Positions 8,795 through 16,960 of a DNA stretch of 64,000 nt are shown here, one piece after another. Source of the stretch: Bin18 sp965200355 (GTDB lineage Bacteria; Desulfobacterota; Binatia; Bin18); assembly GCA_965200355.1 (NCBI GenBank), contig OZ241351.1, forward strand, positions 3,534,001-3,598,000, in the 5' to 3' direction. The notes under the pieces were generated by a model. That model saw nothing but the letters and a program-made list of their open reading frames with translations, was not told the DNA's origin and searched no databases. The position numbers and the translations under genes were made by a program. Each line of letters opens with the position of its first letter. Position 1 is the first letter of the stretch.

Positions 8795-9593
8795 ACCGAA
8801 AATCACGATCAATCGTCCGCTGAGAGACCTTGGCAATGACTGGGAGGCGACGCTTGTACTGCGAGTGCATGATTCGGCGGGTAATCTGATCGATAAAGTC
8901 GGCCTGAAACCCCTCGGCCAGCAATGCCTCACGGGAGTAACGCTGGTCAACCAGCAGGTATAACAGCGCATCAACCTCCTGATAGGAAAACCCCAACTCT
9001 TGCTCGTCGGTCTGCCCCGCCCATAGATCCGCGGAGGGTGGTTTGGTCACCACAGCCGCCGGCACGCCCACACAGGCGGACAAGGCCCAGACCTGGGTCT
9101 TGTATAAATCGCCCAAGGGGTTAATCGCCGAGGCCATATCGCCAAACAGCGTTCCATAGCCCAGCAGCAGTTCGGTTTTATTACTCGTGCCCAGCACGAG
9201 CGCCTCCCAGCGGGCCGAGTGGTCGTACAGGATCGTCATGCGCTCGCGGGCCATTTTATTGCCCCGGCGTAGGGGGCCGGCGTCAGGGAATTGGGCAAAA
9301 TACGCATCCACCTGCGCAGAAATATCAACCGTGAGCGACGCGATGCCCGTTGCGGCAATCACAAGGTCGGCGTGTTCAATACTCTCTTTGCTCGACGTTG
9401 TATACGGCATTTTCACGGCCAGCACATTTTCGGGACCCAGGGCCGCCGCCGCCAGGCACGCGCTGAGGGCGGAGTCCACCCCGCCCGAGAGACCAACCAC
9501 CACCCGCTTGAGACCGATTTTCTGGACTTCGTTGATAATGAATGCAGACAAGACGTGCCGGAGGAATTCTGGATTGGTTGGAATACGACGCAT
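8772..9593 (-). CDS. nadE: NAD synthetase (NadE)
   Basis: A 273-residue N-type ATP pyrophosphatase that amidates nicotinate adenine dinucleotide in the last step of NAD synthesis. The P-loop is VVGLSGGVDSAL (about residue 33). LVLGTSNKTELLLGYGTLFGD and PSADLWAGQTDEQELGFSY are classic NadE blocks. There is no N-terminal nitrilase/glutaminase domain, so this is the short form, which uses ammonia directly or depends on a partner. The ATG at 9593 was taken as start; an in-frame GTG at 9599 adds two residues and cannot be excluded. The 3' end overlaps RsmI. Confidence 0.93.
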   Translation of the reverse strand: MRRIPTNPEFLRHVLSAFIINEVQKIGLKRVVVGLSGGVDSALSACLAAAALGPENVLAVKMPYTTSSKESIEHADLVIAATGIASLTVDISAQVDAYFAQFPDAGPLRRGNKMARERMTILYDHSARWEALVLGTSNKTELLLGYGTLFGDMASAINPLGDLYKTQVWALSACVGVPAAVVTKPPSADLWAGQTDEQELGFSYQEVDALLYLLVDQRYSREALLAEGFQADFIDQITRRIMHSQYKRRLPVIAKVSQRTIDRDFRYARDWGR

Positions 9594-9651
9594 ACTCACT
9601 CGTCTGGTGTCACTCGCCTACGGGCCACCGCCCCTCCCAGGGAGGGCGCAT

Positions 9652-10434
9652 TTAGCCTATCAGCCCAGGGTTGGCTCCGCCGTCTATGGTGATATTCGCG
9701 CCGTGGATAAAGGCCGCCCGCGCGGAAGAGAGAAACAGGATCAGGTCCGCCACTTCCTCCGCTTCGCCAACCCGGCCCAGTGGGGTCATTTTGCGCAAGG
9801 CTTCTTCAGGACTGCCACTTCCCGGACTCATGATGGAGACAAACTTCTGGAGCCGTTCGGTCAGAATCGGGCCAGGGTTGATGCCGACGACTCGGACGCC
9901 ATGCTGCGCCCCCTCAGCGGCCAGGGCTTTGGTAAAATGGTTGAGCGCCGCATTTGCCGCGCCACCGACCATATAGTTGGCCATGGGTCGCAGGCCACCG
10001 GTGCCAATGATATTCACAATCACGCCGCAGCCCTGTTGCTGCATATGCGGAAAAACCGCGCGCGCCATACGCACATAGCCAAAGAACTTGAGCGTCCAGT
10101 CCTCCGTCCAGTCCTCATCCGAGATTTCAAGAAACGGACCAGGGCGGGCACTGCCGGCATTGTTCACCAGGATGTCAATCCGTCCAAAGGCTTCCCGGCA
10201 ACGTGCCACCACGTTGTGAATCGCATCGGCTTGGGTCAGGTCGGTCGGCACGGCGACGAGGCGGCCGCTGCCCGCACTCTGAGCGAGGGCGGCGGTCTCG
10301 TCCAGGGCCTCCGCACCCCGAGCGCAAATGAGGACAGCCGCCCCTTCGGCCAGAAAGCCCAGCGCGGCAGCCCGGCCTATGCCTTTGCTCCCACCCGTTA
10401 CGAGCACGACCTTGTTTTCGAGTTCGAGTTGCAT
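9652..10434 (-). CDS. SDR-family oxidoreductase lacking the usual catalytic lysine
   Basis: A 260-residue classical-length short-chain dehydrogenase/reductase. The Rossmann motif VLVTGGSKGIGRA and the NNAG motif (ILVNNAGSA) are intact. The active-site segment reads IIGTGGLRPMANYMVGGAAN: the Tyr is present, but the Lys expected four residues later (YxxxK) is Gly, and the usual catalytic Ser region is also altered. A group of SDR proteins with such YxxGG sites exists, so this may be a conserved variant rather than a damaged enzyme. The start at 10434 follows AGGAAGTCAC. It is separated by 8 bases from the DUF35 gene upstream on the same strand, suggesting a two-gene unit acting on acyl-CoA-type substrates. 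Confidence 0.85.
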   Translation of the reverse strand: MQLELENKVVLVTGGSKGIGRAAALGFLAEGAAVLICARGAEALDETAALAQSAGSGRLVAVPTDLTQADAIHNVVARCREAFGRIDILVNNAGSARPGPFLEISDEDWTEDWTLKFFGYVRMARAVFPHMQQQGCGVIVNIIGTGGLRPMANYMVGGAANAALNHFTKALAAEGAQHGVRVVGINPGPILTERLQKFVSIMSPGSGSPEEALRKMTPLGRVGEAEEVADLILFLSSARAAFIHGANITIDGGANPGLIG

Positions 10435-10442
10435 GTGACTTC

Positions 10443-10859
10443 CTATAGTGGCCGAAACTTGGGGATTTTGACCCCAGGTTCGTGTTCAACAAAGACGACC
10501 TCAACCGGCATATCCATCCTGAGCGCGTCATGGTCGATATCAACCAGATTCGTCACCAGAATGAGGTCGGCGTCTTCGTCTAATTGCACTTGCGCCACAT
10601 TATACGGCACCCTTTCATTCGCGGCCGGGTGGACCGGATGGACAATAATCGTCCACGAAAACACCTTACCCCTGCCGCTCATTTTGACCCATTCATGCTC
10701 CAGGGCGTTGCAGTACGGACACATGGGTTTGGGCAACCACCGAAACCGCTGGCAGGTGAGGCACCGCTGCATCAGCAGTTCCTCACGATTACAGCCATTC
10801 CAGAACTCTTCGTCATCTATATTCGGCACGGGCCGAGGAAAATTTATTGCGTCAGGCAC
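10443..10859 (-). CDS. OB-fold / zinc-ribbon DUF35 protein (acyl-CoA associated)
   Basis: A 138-residue protein with a rubredoxin-like zinc ribbon (CLTCQRF and CPYC, a CxxC pair at about residues 33-36 and 47-50) followed by an OB-fold domain (GRGKVFSWTIIVHP, then YNVAQVQLDEDADLILVTNL). This is the standard arrangement of DUF35 (PF12172 plus PF01796). Such proteins partner thiolases, SCP-x or acyl-CoA hydratases in steroid and fatty acid degradation. Translation begins at a GTG (10859) behind an AGGGGAGA site. No thiolase is adjacent; the downstream neighbour is the SDR at 9652. Confidence 0.85.
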   Translation of the reverse strand: MPDAINFPRPVPNIDDEEFWNGCNREELLMQRCLTCQRFRWLPKPMCPYCNALEHEWVKMSGRGKVFSWTIIVHPVHPAANERVPYNVAQVQLDEDADLILVTNLVDIDHDALRMDMPVEVVFVEHEPGVKIPKFRPL

Positions 10860-10978
10860 ACTCAGGTCTCCCCTTTCCCTTTCCTAGTGATGTTCCTTAT
10901 CCCAGAACGGTCCTATTGAATAGAGGGAATCGGCAAAGCAAAGACCCCACGGGCAAGTTGCATGTCAGCGGCGCTGTT

Positions 10979-11978
10979 CTATTCCATCATCAGGAGCAGC
11001 ATCTCCTTAATGGCTGTTTCAATATCTTCTATCTCTTCCTGTGTGACCTCTTCTTCCGCCTCCATTCCTTCTTCGACTTCGAGGCTGAACGTCTGAGAGG
11101 CGGATTGACTGATGCGCCTGCCTGTTGTCGGATACCGCCTCAATGCAACATCTGTCGCAATGGATTCTATGACCGAATCTGAAGTGTAAGACCCAAACCC
11201 ATATCCGTAATGCCCCTGGACACTATTGCCAGTGGGTTCATACAAAAAATAGCTACGGCATATAGCACCATCAGGGTGGATAAGAGCATAGCTGTATCCT
11301 ATCGATTCCAACGAACCCCCTGGAAGCAACACCGCGCCTTGTGAATAGTCAAACACACACTGTTCAGAATCATCCTCCCCACATGCCTCTACGCGGGGGA
11401 AGCGGTAGGTTTGCGTGGTGATGCTATTGGTCAATTGCCACGTTCCCAGGAATTGGCCGACGCCCCGTGCAACCGGAGGCGGGGGAGTTCCGCCTCCGGG
11501 ATTCGTATAATTCGTCACCACAAAGTTTTGTGACGCCTGAGACCATTTGAGGGTGGCCTGCTGCCCAGTACTCAACGTCGCTGTCCCTGAGCCCGTCGCC
11601 CCAAACAAAAACTCCTCCCCGGGCGTGACTACGGTGAAGGTCGTTCGGGCGAACTCCACCCCATTGTCGTACACCACGGCGGTATAGGTCCCATCGCCCA
11701 ATCGGCCCCAATTCCAGAGGGCGACAAATCCGTTGGCCGTATCGCCACACACGCCTTGGGTATCCGGGCGTTCGTGCCATACACGAGCGGATGAGAGACC
11801 CCACCGTTAAAGCGGACGGTCAGGCGGCCGGTGGCGTGGCATTTCCAGCCGGAAATCACACCAATGCCGGACTGCGTCTGCCGGACTGCGTCGTGCCTGA
11901 ACCAGGAATCTCCAGGAGGGCAGCATGAGCCACAGCCGTCATGCAAACGAGACCAAGGGCCGCAATGATACGGTACAT
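10979..11978 (-). pseudogene. Frameshifted secreted protein with N-terminal ISGW-type domain
   Basis: Three reading frames together make one protein. Frame 1 starts at 11978 behind AGGAGGAG and encodes a clear signal peptide (MYRIIAALGLVCMTAVAHAA) and LLEIPGSGTTQSG. Frame 2 continues with IGVISGWKCHATGRLTVRFN up to VYGTNAR. Frame 3 continues with VCGDTANGFVALWNWGRLGD and runs open to 10979. The first break is a perfect 14-base tandem duplication (11865-11892); removing one copy joins frames 1 and 2. The second needs one added base near 11764-11768, in a GGG run. The domain (signal peptide, ISGW, CGDT...GF, W-LGDG.YT, then GEEFLFG) is like those of the imelysin and di-haem genes near 18-20 kb, in a shorter variant. 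The C-terminal half has a Pro-rich linker, a region of unknown function and an acidic tail. Real decay and sequencing error are both possible. Confidence 0.8.
11865..11892. repeat. Perfect 14-bp tandem duplication causing a frameshift
   Basis: The unit TGCCGGACTGCGTC occurs twice without a gap (11865-11878 and 11879-11892). Deleting one unit restores the reading frame of the secreted ISGW-domain protein, so the duplication is the likely inactivating event. Confidence 0.95.
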
Positions 11979-12388
11979 TTCTCCTCCTGTGTGGAACGCT
12001 TTAGCCTCGGCGGGAGTGCCGGGCCGTGTTTCCTTCACAGAACAGAAATGGAGTGAGTCCCGCGTATTCACCACAGCGCGGGTAGCTACTCCCACGCCTT
12101 ATGGTGGTTATTGTATTGAGCGGGCGACCCGACTCAGCGGGTTCTGCTCCTGAAGGAAACAGGGATGATGATAGTAAAGAGACGGGAAAGTGTCAACGAC
12201 CCATATCGGAAACGGGAAAATCCCAAAGGACCTTACCCCGGTGATTCGATGGGGCTGTGGGTTGGCGAGAGCGTTTCACAACAGCGTCGTGATTTGTGCT
12301 AAGGGATTGGTTTCATGAAGCAGACCCCGCTTTATCAACGTATTCCATATTGTTAATTGAGTTGAGCGACCTGACCCGACTCGCGGCC
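11979..12388. other. Intergenic region with no recognised gene
   Basis: About 410 bases between the start of the broken secreted-protein gene and the stop of the acyl-CoA dehydrogenase at 12389. Beyond the AGGAGGAG ribosome site immediately before 11978, I see no convincing open frame with family similarity, no clear terminator and no RNA gene. Confidence 0.5.
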
Positions 12389-13576
12389 CTACCGGCTTTT
12401 CGGCAGCTTCAAGACCCGCTCGCCAATAACTCCACGCAGAATCTCGTTTGTGCCGGCGGCAATGGTCCCGGAGCGGGCGGTGAGGGCGCGGTACGACCAA
12501 CGCGCCTGGTCGAGAGCAAACGGAGAGTCTTTGGCCAGGATAGAATAGGGCCCCAAGAGTTCCATGGCAAAATTGGCGACTCGCAGATTCAGTTCTGTTG
12601 AGGTGATTTTCGCAAACGAGCCTTCCGGGCCTGGCGGCTGGCCTTTTATCTGACGGGTGAGCCGGCGCAGCTCGTTATACTTGATCGCCGCTCCCTCTAT
12701 GGCAAACTGGGCAAGCTGCTGGCGCACGGCGGCGTTTTCACTGGCTGGCCTTCCATCGCGTTCCAACCGGCGCGCCAAGTCGTACAGTTGGGGCAGGAGT
12801 GTCTCCACCCGGTAATAACTGCTGGTGGCTACGCGCTCAAACATCAGGGTGGTAATCGCTACCATCCAGCCGCGATTTTTTTCGCCAACCAGGTTGGCTT
12901 TGGGCACCCGGACATCCTCGAAAAAGACTTCGTTGAACTCGGCATCGCCGTTCATCTGGACGAGGGGCCGAACGGTAATGCCGGGGCTCTTCATATCAAC
13001 TAGCACATAGCTGATACCGTTATGCTTGGGCGCGTCCGGGTCGGTGCGGACCAATAAAAAACACCAGTCCGAGTGCTGCGCCCAGCTTGTCCAGACCTTC
13101 TGACCGTTCACCACGAAATGATCGCCGTCTTCCACCGCGCGTGTCTGCAAGGAGGCTAAGTCCGAACCCGAGCCCGGCTCGGAGTAGCCCTGACACCACA
13201 AATCTTCGGCCGGCAGGATTTTGGGCAGGAAGCGCTGCTTTTGCTCTTCCGTCCCCCAGTGCATAAGCGTTGGACCCAGCATGGTGACGCCGCTCATATT
13301 GATCCCGCCCGGCACCTGGGCGCGCGCCAGCTCTTCGTTGAAAATCGCCTGCTGACTGACCGACGCCCCCCGTCCGCCGTATTCCTGCGGCCACCACAGG
13401 CCAATCCAGCCCCCGGTATGGAGCGTTTTATGCCAATCCTTTCGCCGCTCCCAGCGTTCGTCAACGCTGAGGTCGTCGTCTTTTCCAGCGCGCAAATCGG
13501 CTGGAATATGTGCGGCCAGCCAGGAGCGGACCTCCTGCCGGAATTGCTCTTCTTCAGGCGTATAGCTGAAGTCCAT
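12389..13576 (-). CDS. Acyl-CoA dehydrogenase
   Basis: A 395-residue flavoprotein with N-terminal helical domain (MDFSYTPEEEQFRQEVRSWL), middle beta domain (GYSEPGSGSDLASLQTRA, the FAD/substrate block, then VVNGQKVWTSWA) and C-terminal helical domain ending SGTIAAGTNEILRGVIGERV. Position of the usual short-chain catalytic Glu (the E of IYEGT) is Ala here (IAAGT), as in many degradative FadE-type enzymes whose base lies elsewhere or which work as heteromers. The start at 13576 is preceded by AAAGGAGGGGG. It is divergently paired with a second acyl-CoA dehydrogenase at 13704. The substrate is unknown. Confidence 0.92.
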   Translation of the reverse strand: MDFSYTPEEEQFRQEVRSWLAAHIPADLRAGKDDDLSVDERWERRKDWHKTLHTGGWIGLWWPQEYGGRGASVSQQAIFNEELARAQVPGGINMSGVTMLGPTLMHWGTEEQKQRFLPKILPAEDLWCQGYSEPGSGSDLASLQTRAVEDGDHFVVNGQKVWTSWAQHSDWCFLLVRTDPDAPKHNGISYVLVDMKSPGITVRPLVQMNGDAEFNEVFFEDVRVPKANLVGEKNRGWMVAITTLMFERVATSSYYRVETLLPQLYDLARRLERDGRPASENAAVRQQLAQFAIEGAAIKYNELRRLTRQIKGQPPGPEGSFAKITSTELNLRVANFAMELLGPYSILAKDSPFALDQARWSYRALTARSGTIAAGTNEILRGVIGERVLKLPKSR

Positions 13577-13703
13577 ACCCCCCCTCCTTTCAATTGATGC
13601 GCCCGCCCGTGCAGGGCGCGTCTCACCCCTGCCCCTCCTTGTACGCTTTTCCCACGACCCGTACCATGGGGCGGAACTCCTGATAGCTTAAGGACATGAT
13701 GTT

Positions 13704-14855
13704 ATGGATTTTGCCTTTTCAGAAGACCAACTCCTGCTGCAACAGACCCTTCGCCAATACGCCAAAGACAAGCTGGCCCCCAATTATCACCGCTGGGACC
13801 GGGGCGAGGTCATTTCACGCGCCCTCATCAAAGAAGCCGCTGAGCTCGGCGTCTTCGGCCTGCGGGTCCCAGAACAATTTGGGGGGATGATGGCCGACTA
13901 TGTGACCTGCGGCTTGATGGCCGAAGAACTGTCCCGGGGCGACTTCAACTATAGTCTGTATATTCAGCTTGGCCTCATTGCCTCCGAACTCTTGGCGGAC
14001 TTTGCCCACCCGGAAGTTCAGGCAGAATGGCTCACCCGACACGCCACTGGCGATGCGGTCATTGCCTTTGGACTCACAGAGCCCAGCGCGGGGTCGGATG
14101 CGGCCAATATCACGACTCGGGCGGAGAAAATAGGGGACGACTACATCATTACCGGCGAAAAAGCCTCTATCACTTTTGCCGGGTATGCCGATGCAGGTAT
14201 TGTCTTTGCCCGGACTGGAGACGCGGGTGCCCGCGGCATCTCGGCCTTTCTGGTGCCGCTTGACGCTCCCGGCGTCACCCGCCAGCCCTATTTTGCGGCC
14301 GGCGAGCGACTAACCCAGCGCGGCTCTCTCTTTTTCGATGCCGTCCGGGTTCCGGTACGCCATATGGTGGGTGAGCCAGGCCAAGGCTTTTACCAGGCAA
14401 TGATTGCCTTTGATTTCAACCGGGCGATCATTGCCCTGGCGTGTGTTGGAGCGGCGCAGCAGTCGATTGATGAGACGATTGCGTATACCAAGGGGCGGGA
14501 GGTGTTTGGCAAACCGCTGGCAACCTTTGAAGGGGTCGCCTTCCAGATTGCCGAACATCTGACGCTGTTAGAGTCTGCCCGGGTCTTGTCGTATAAATGT
14601 CTGTGGCTCAAGGATCAGGGACGGAAACATACGGCGGAAGCCGCCATGGTCAAATGGTTCGGCCCCAAGTCAGCGGCCGAGGCTATCCACGCCTGTATGA
14701 TCTTACATGGGCACTACGGTTATAATATGGAATCCCCGCTCGAACAGCGCTGGCGTGATGTGGTGGGGCTCGAAATCGGCGACGGCACGCCGGAAATCAT
14801 GAAAGGCATCGTTGCCCGAGAAGCGTTTGGGCGGGAGTATACGTCGTATCGATAG
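13704..14855 (+). CDS. Acyl-CoA dehydrogenase (cyclohexanecarboxyl-CoA dehydrogenase-like)
   Basis: A 383-residue acyl-CoA dehydrogenase. FAGYADAGIVFAR and FGLTEPSAGSDAANITTRA mark the middle domain, and YTKGREVFGKPLATFEGVAF plus the Y-NMESPLEQRWRD stretch mark the C-terminal FAD domain. The terminal motif is LEIGDGTPEIMKGIVARE, so the catalytic-Glu position (IYEGT in short-chain enzymes) holds Asp, as reported for alicyclic (AliB-type) acyl-CoA dehydrogenases. The start ATG at 13704 follows AAGGA nine bases upstream. With the divergent homologue at 12389, the SDR, the DUF35 protein and the amidohydrolase it belongs to a scattered degradative gene set. Exact substrate is not evident. Confidence 0.9.
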   Translation: MDFAFSEDQLLLQQTLRQYAKDKLAPNYHRWDRGEVISRALIKEAAELGVFGLRVPEQFGGMMADYVTCGLMAEELSRGDFNYSLYIQLGLIASELLADFAHPEVQAEWLTRHATGDAVIAFGLTEPSAGSDAANITTRAEKIGDDYIITGEKASITFAGYADAGIVFARTGDAGARGISAFLVPLDAPGVTRQPYFAAGERLTQRGSLFFDAVRVPVRHMVGEPGQGFYQAMIAFDFNRAIIALACVGAAQQSIDETIAYTKGREVFGKPLATFEGVAFQIAEHLTLLESARVLSYKCLWLKDQGRKHTAEAAMVKWFGPKSAAEAIHACMILHGHYGYNMESPLEQRWRDVVGLEIGDGTPEIMKGIVAREAFGREYTSYR

Positions 14856-14890
14856 GAGCAGGGGTACGGTGGGCCGTGCCCCTGCTGGGC

Positions 14891-15682
14891 TTAGGCCAGA
14901 AAGCGCCGTACCTTCTCAACAAACGTCTCCATCTGCTCAACCTCGGGTCGATGCCCACACCCCTCCAGCACAACCAGTTCAGAGCCGGCAATGGCCTGCT
15001 GATAGACCGCGGCCGCGCTCACCGGAGCGATCTGGTCGTCCTGGCCCCAGATAATCAAGGTCTGGACTTCGTCGCTACACTCGAGCAGGGGTCCCAAGCT
15101 GGGGTTGAACATATACGGTGCCCAGGCAATGCGTGCGCTTTCAGCCCGCGCATCTTCCCATGCCTCGAACTGCTCCGGGGTGGGTTCTCCGCCGTACAGC
15201 TTGGCAAACTCTGGGGTGCTTTCAATATCCTTCACACTCACGTCCAGGTAGGCCTTCGCCGTCACCTGGAACATGTCCGCAATATATCCCTCCGGCGGAC
15301 GGACCCCAAAAGGCGCCACGAGCACCAGCCGTCGAAACTGCGCCGCGTTGCAGGCCGCCATCTCAGCCGCGATCCAGCCCCCCAAGGAAAAGCCGATGAT
15401 ATTGGTCGGGGCGAGATGCCGTTCTCGAAGGACACGGCCGTATAAGCCAGCCAGGTCACGGATATTACTCACCCACGGGACGCGCTCAGTCTGACCGAAT
15501 CCCGGATGGAAGGGGATCATGACCGTGTGGTCCCGAGCCAGTTCGTTATGCCAGTTCGTTATGCCAGGGTGGCCGAGTTCTTCATGTAGAACAACGAGGG
15601 GACTGCCAGAACCGCCCTCAAGAACGGTCAACTCAGCGTCCCCGACTTGAACTTTCTTTTCCTCCCATTGTGTCTCTGCCAA
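14891..15682 (-). CDS. Alpha/beta hydrolase
   Basis: A 263-residue alpha/beta-hydrolase-fold protein. The nucleophile elbow is GFSLGGW (Ser), the oxyanion region is VVLHEELGHPG, a downstream acid lies in IIWGQDDQIAP, and the catalytic His is in LEGCGHRPEVEQ near the C-terminus. I chose the TTG at 15682 because an AAGGAG ribosome site lies seven bases before it; the frame is open for 24 more codons upstream without family character. The gene converges on the acyl-CoA dehydrogenase at 13704 with 35 bases between stops. Relatives include ring-cleavage (meta-cleavage product) hydrolases and lactonases; the substrate cannot be assigned. Confidence 0.85.
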   Translation of the reverse strand: MAETQWEEKKVQVGDAELTVLEGGSGSPLVVLHEELGHPGITNWHNELARDHTVMIPFHPGFGQTERVPWVSNIRDLAGLYGRVLRERHLAPTNIIGFSLGGWIAAEMAACNAAQFRRLVLVAPFGVRPPEGYIADMFQVTAKAYLDVSVKDIESTPEFAKLYGGEPTPEQFEAWEDARAESARIAWAPYMFNPSLGPLLECSDEVQTLIIWGQDDQIAPVSAAAVYQQAIAGSELVVLEGCGHRPEVEQMETFVEKVRRFLA

Positions 15683-15789
15683 AGCAGTGTCTCCTTTCCT
15701 TTTGGGTGCAGAACGGTCATCCCTACCACACCCCGTTCGGGATGGGAAGAGCACGGCCCGGCATAAATTGCCAGAATGTAGGAGAGAAG

Positions 15790-15864
15790 CGCGCCCTGGA
15801 GGATTCGAACCTCCGACCTACAGATTCGTAGTCTGCCGCTCTATCCGGACTGAGCTAAGGGCGC
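15790..15864 (-). tRNA. tRNA-Arg(ACG)
   Basis: On the minus strand the acceptor arms are GCGCCCT and AGGGCGC, the anticodon arm is CAGA-CTACGAA-TCTG giving anticodon ACG (read as ICG), and the T arm contains GGTTCGAATCC. CCA is not encoded. Confidence 0.95.
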
Positions 15865-15948
15865 GTGGGTGGGAACACTCAACGTGGGCATGATTCAGCA
15901 GGCCCCTTCTTACCACATACGGGAAGGAAACCGCAACGTCGCTCAGAG

Positions 15949-16037
15949 CGGAGAGGGAGGGATTCGAACCCTCGGTACGCGATTAAACGTACACTCGCTT
16001 AGCAGGCGAGCGCCTTCGACCACTCGGCCACCTCTCC
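15949..16037 (-). tRNA. tRNA-Ser(GCT)
   Basis: On the minus strand the acceptor arms are GGAGAGG and CCTCTCC. The anticodon arm CTCGC-CTGCTAA-GCGAG gives anticodon GCT. A long variable arm (GTACG...CGTAC) typical of class II tRNAs is present, with GGTTCGAATCC in the T arm. CCA is not encoded. Confidence 0.95.
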
Positions 16038-16134
16038 GTATCAATGTTGGCTGCCGATAGTAGCGATTCCTTCTCCCACGCGCAACGACACTCTTTTCTT
16101 CCGATGAATTTCGATATCAGGGTATTGACAATTA

Positions 16135-16157
16135 AAATTGAAAATGATTTTCAATTT
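16135..16157. promoter_or_regulatory. Fur box (perfect 11-1-11 palindrome)
   Basis: The arm AAATTGAAAAT is followed by a single G and its exact reverse complement ATTTTCAATTT. It contains the TGAAAAT-N-ATTTTCA core, close to the Fur 7-1-7 consensus. A TTGACA hexamer lies just upstream (16125-16130), so bound Fur would block this promoter. The next gene starts only five bases downstream. Confidence 0.85.
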
Positions 16158-16162
16158 CATCT

Positions 16163-16414
16163 ATGAATAAGGTGGATCAACTCTCCAAGCCTGTTCCCGA
16201 TACTCATCGCATTGTTTATGAATGTCGGTGTCCGTGCGGCAGTCTATTAGCCAAGCAGCACCCTGACGGCATAGATCTCAAGTGTCGTCGCTGCAAGCGC
16301 GTTGTTTTTATCCCTTGGGAAACCCCTTCAACGTGGCAGACGGTCACAGTGCGGTCACCCCAGGGACAATCCGCACAAGGTGAACCCGGGCAAAAAAATA
16401 GGCGGCCTCAATGA
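16163..16414 (+). CDS. Com-like small zinc-ribbon protein, Fur-controlled
   Basis: An 83-residue protein with a Cys-rich core, ECRCPCGSLLA then LKCRRCKRVVF, giving a CxC..C / CxxC zinc-ribbon arrangement similar to the phage Mu Com family. The C-terminal tail is Gln/Gly-rich and looks disordered. The ATG lies five bases after a perfect Fur palindrome that overlaps a -35 hexamer, with no ribosome site, so the transcript could be nearly leaderless; an alternative GTG start lies at 16172. It is probably a nucleic-acid-binding or metal-binding accessory protein of the iron island. The stop codon falls inside the loop of the terminator of the converging ferritin-like gene. Confidence 0.65.
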   Translation: MNKVDQLSKPVPDTHRIVYECRCPCGSLLAKQHPDGIDLKCRRCKRVVFIPWETPSTWQTVTVRSPQGQSAQGEPGQKNRRPQ

Positions 16415-16426
16415 AGCGGCCGCCTA
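16391..16426 (-). terminator. Rho-independent terminator of the bacterioferritin-like gene
   Basis: A perfect 9-bp stem (TAGGCGGCC / GGCCGCCTA, 16399-16407 and 16418-16426) with a 10-base loop is followed on the minus strand by seven T residues (16392-16398). The orientation fits the gene ending at 16452. Confidence 0.9.
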
Positions 16427-16451
16427 CAAGAACACCGAACGATGCGGGGGC

Positions 16452-16913
16452 TCATTTCACTCGACGCAGCGTGACCTCGGGCTCAACATTTTGCGTTTTC
16501 ACCATGCCCAGATACATCTCCAATTCTTCAATGTCCTCCTGCTCCCCTTCAATGTGGTTCTCAAGCATGGAGCGCAGCGCGACGTTACCCTCAGCCAGGA
16601 CATGGGCTTCCAGATACGCCTGCATGGCTTCTTTTTCGAGCGCCAAGTCTTGCCGCAACATTTCTTCCAGGTCGGTTGACTGCTGCACCGTCGTCCCAAT
16701 CTCAACTGAGGGCACACCACCCAAGGAAACGACCTTTTGGCCAAACGTATGGGCATGGGCAAGCGCGGTTTTACTTTGGCCATCAAAGAAGTCCGCAAAA
16801 ACTTTACGCCACAGACCGCTCACCAGGAGGGCGTGCTGCTGGTATTGGAGAGTCGCCGCGTGTTCAAGGGAAATGGCCTTATTCAAGGCGGTGATAAATT
16901 GCTGGGTGTCCAC
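16452..16913 (-). CDS. Bacterioferritin-like protein with altered diiron ligands
   Basis: A 153-residue four-helix ferritin-like protein. Alignment by eye with bacterioferritin gives Glu18 in LEHAATLQYQQHA, the His54 equivalent in LAHAHTFGQKVVSLGGVP with the same 16-residue spacing to Pro, Glu94 in LALEKEAMQAY, and Glu127 in GEQEDIEELE. The bridging Glu51 position is Ala and the His130 position is Asp, so the ferroxidase centre seems incomplete. No obvious haem-binding Met is seen near position 52. Translation starts at a GTG behind AAGGAGG. A strong promoter (16961-16989) and a Fur box (17019-17037) lie upstream, and a clear terminator downstream. Iron storage, iron-sulfur or stress protection roles are possible. 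Confidence 0.8.
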   Translation of the reverse strand: MDTQQFITALNKAISLEHAATLQYQQHALLVSGLWRKVFADFFDGQSKTALAHAHTFGQKVVSLGGVPSVEIGTTVQQSTDLEEMLRQDLALEKEAMQAYLEAHVLAEGNVALRSMLENHIEGEQEDIEELEMYLGMVKTQNVEPEVTLRRVK

Positions 16914-16960
16914 GAGAGACCTCCTTGGTTACGAGCATTAATCAGTCAGCGATTAAGGAG

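Noticed and set aside
15537..15567. A 13-bp direct repeat (CCAGTTCGTTATG twice) in the alpha/beta hydrolase gene, at first read as a frameshifting duplication like that at 11865
   Set aside because: The hydrolase frame is continuous here and the GHPG...HNELA spacing equals that of relatives, so the repeat is part of the normal gene.
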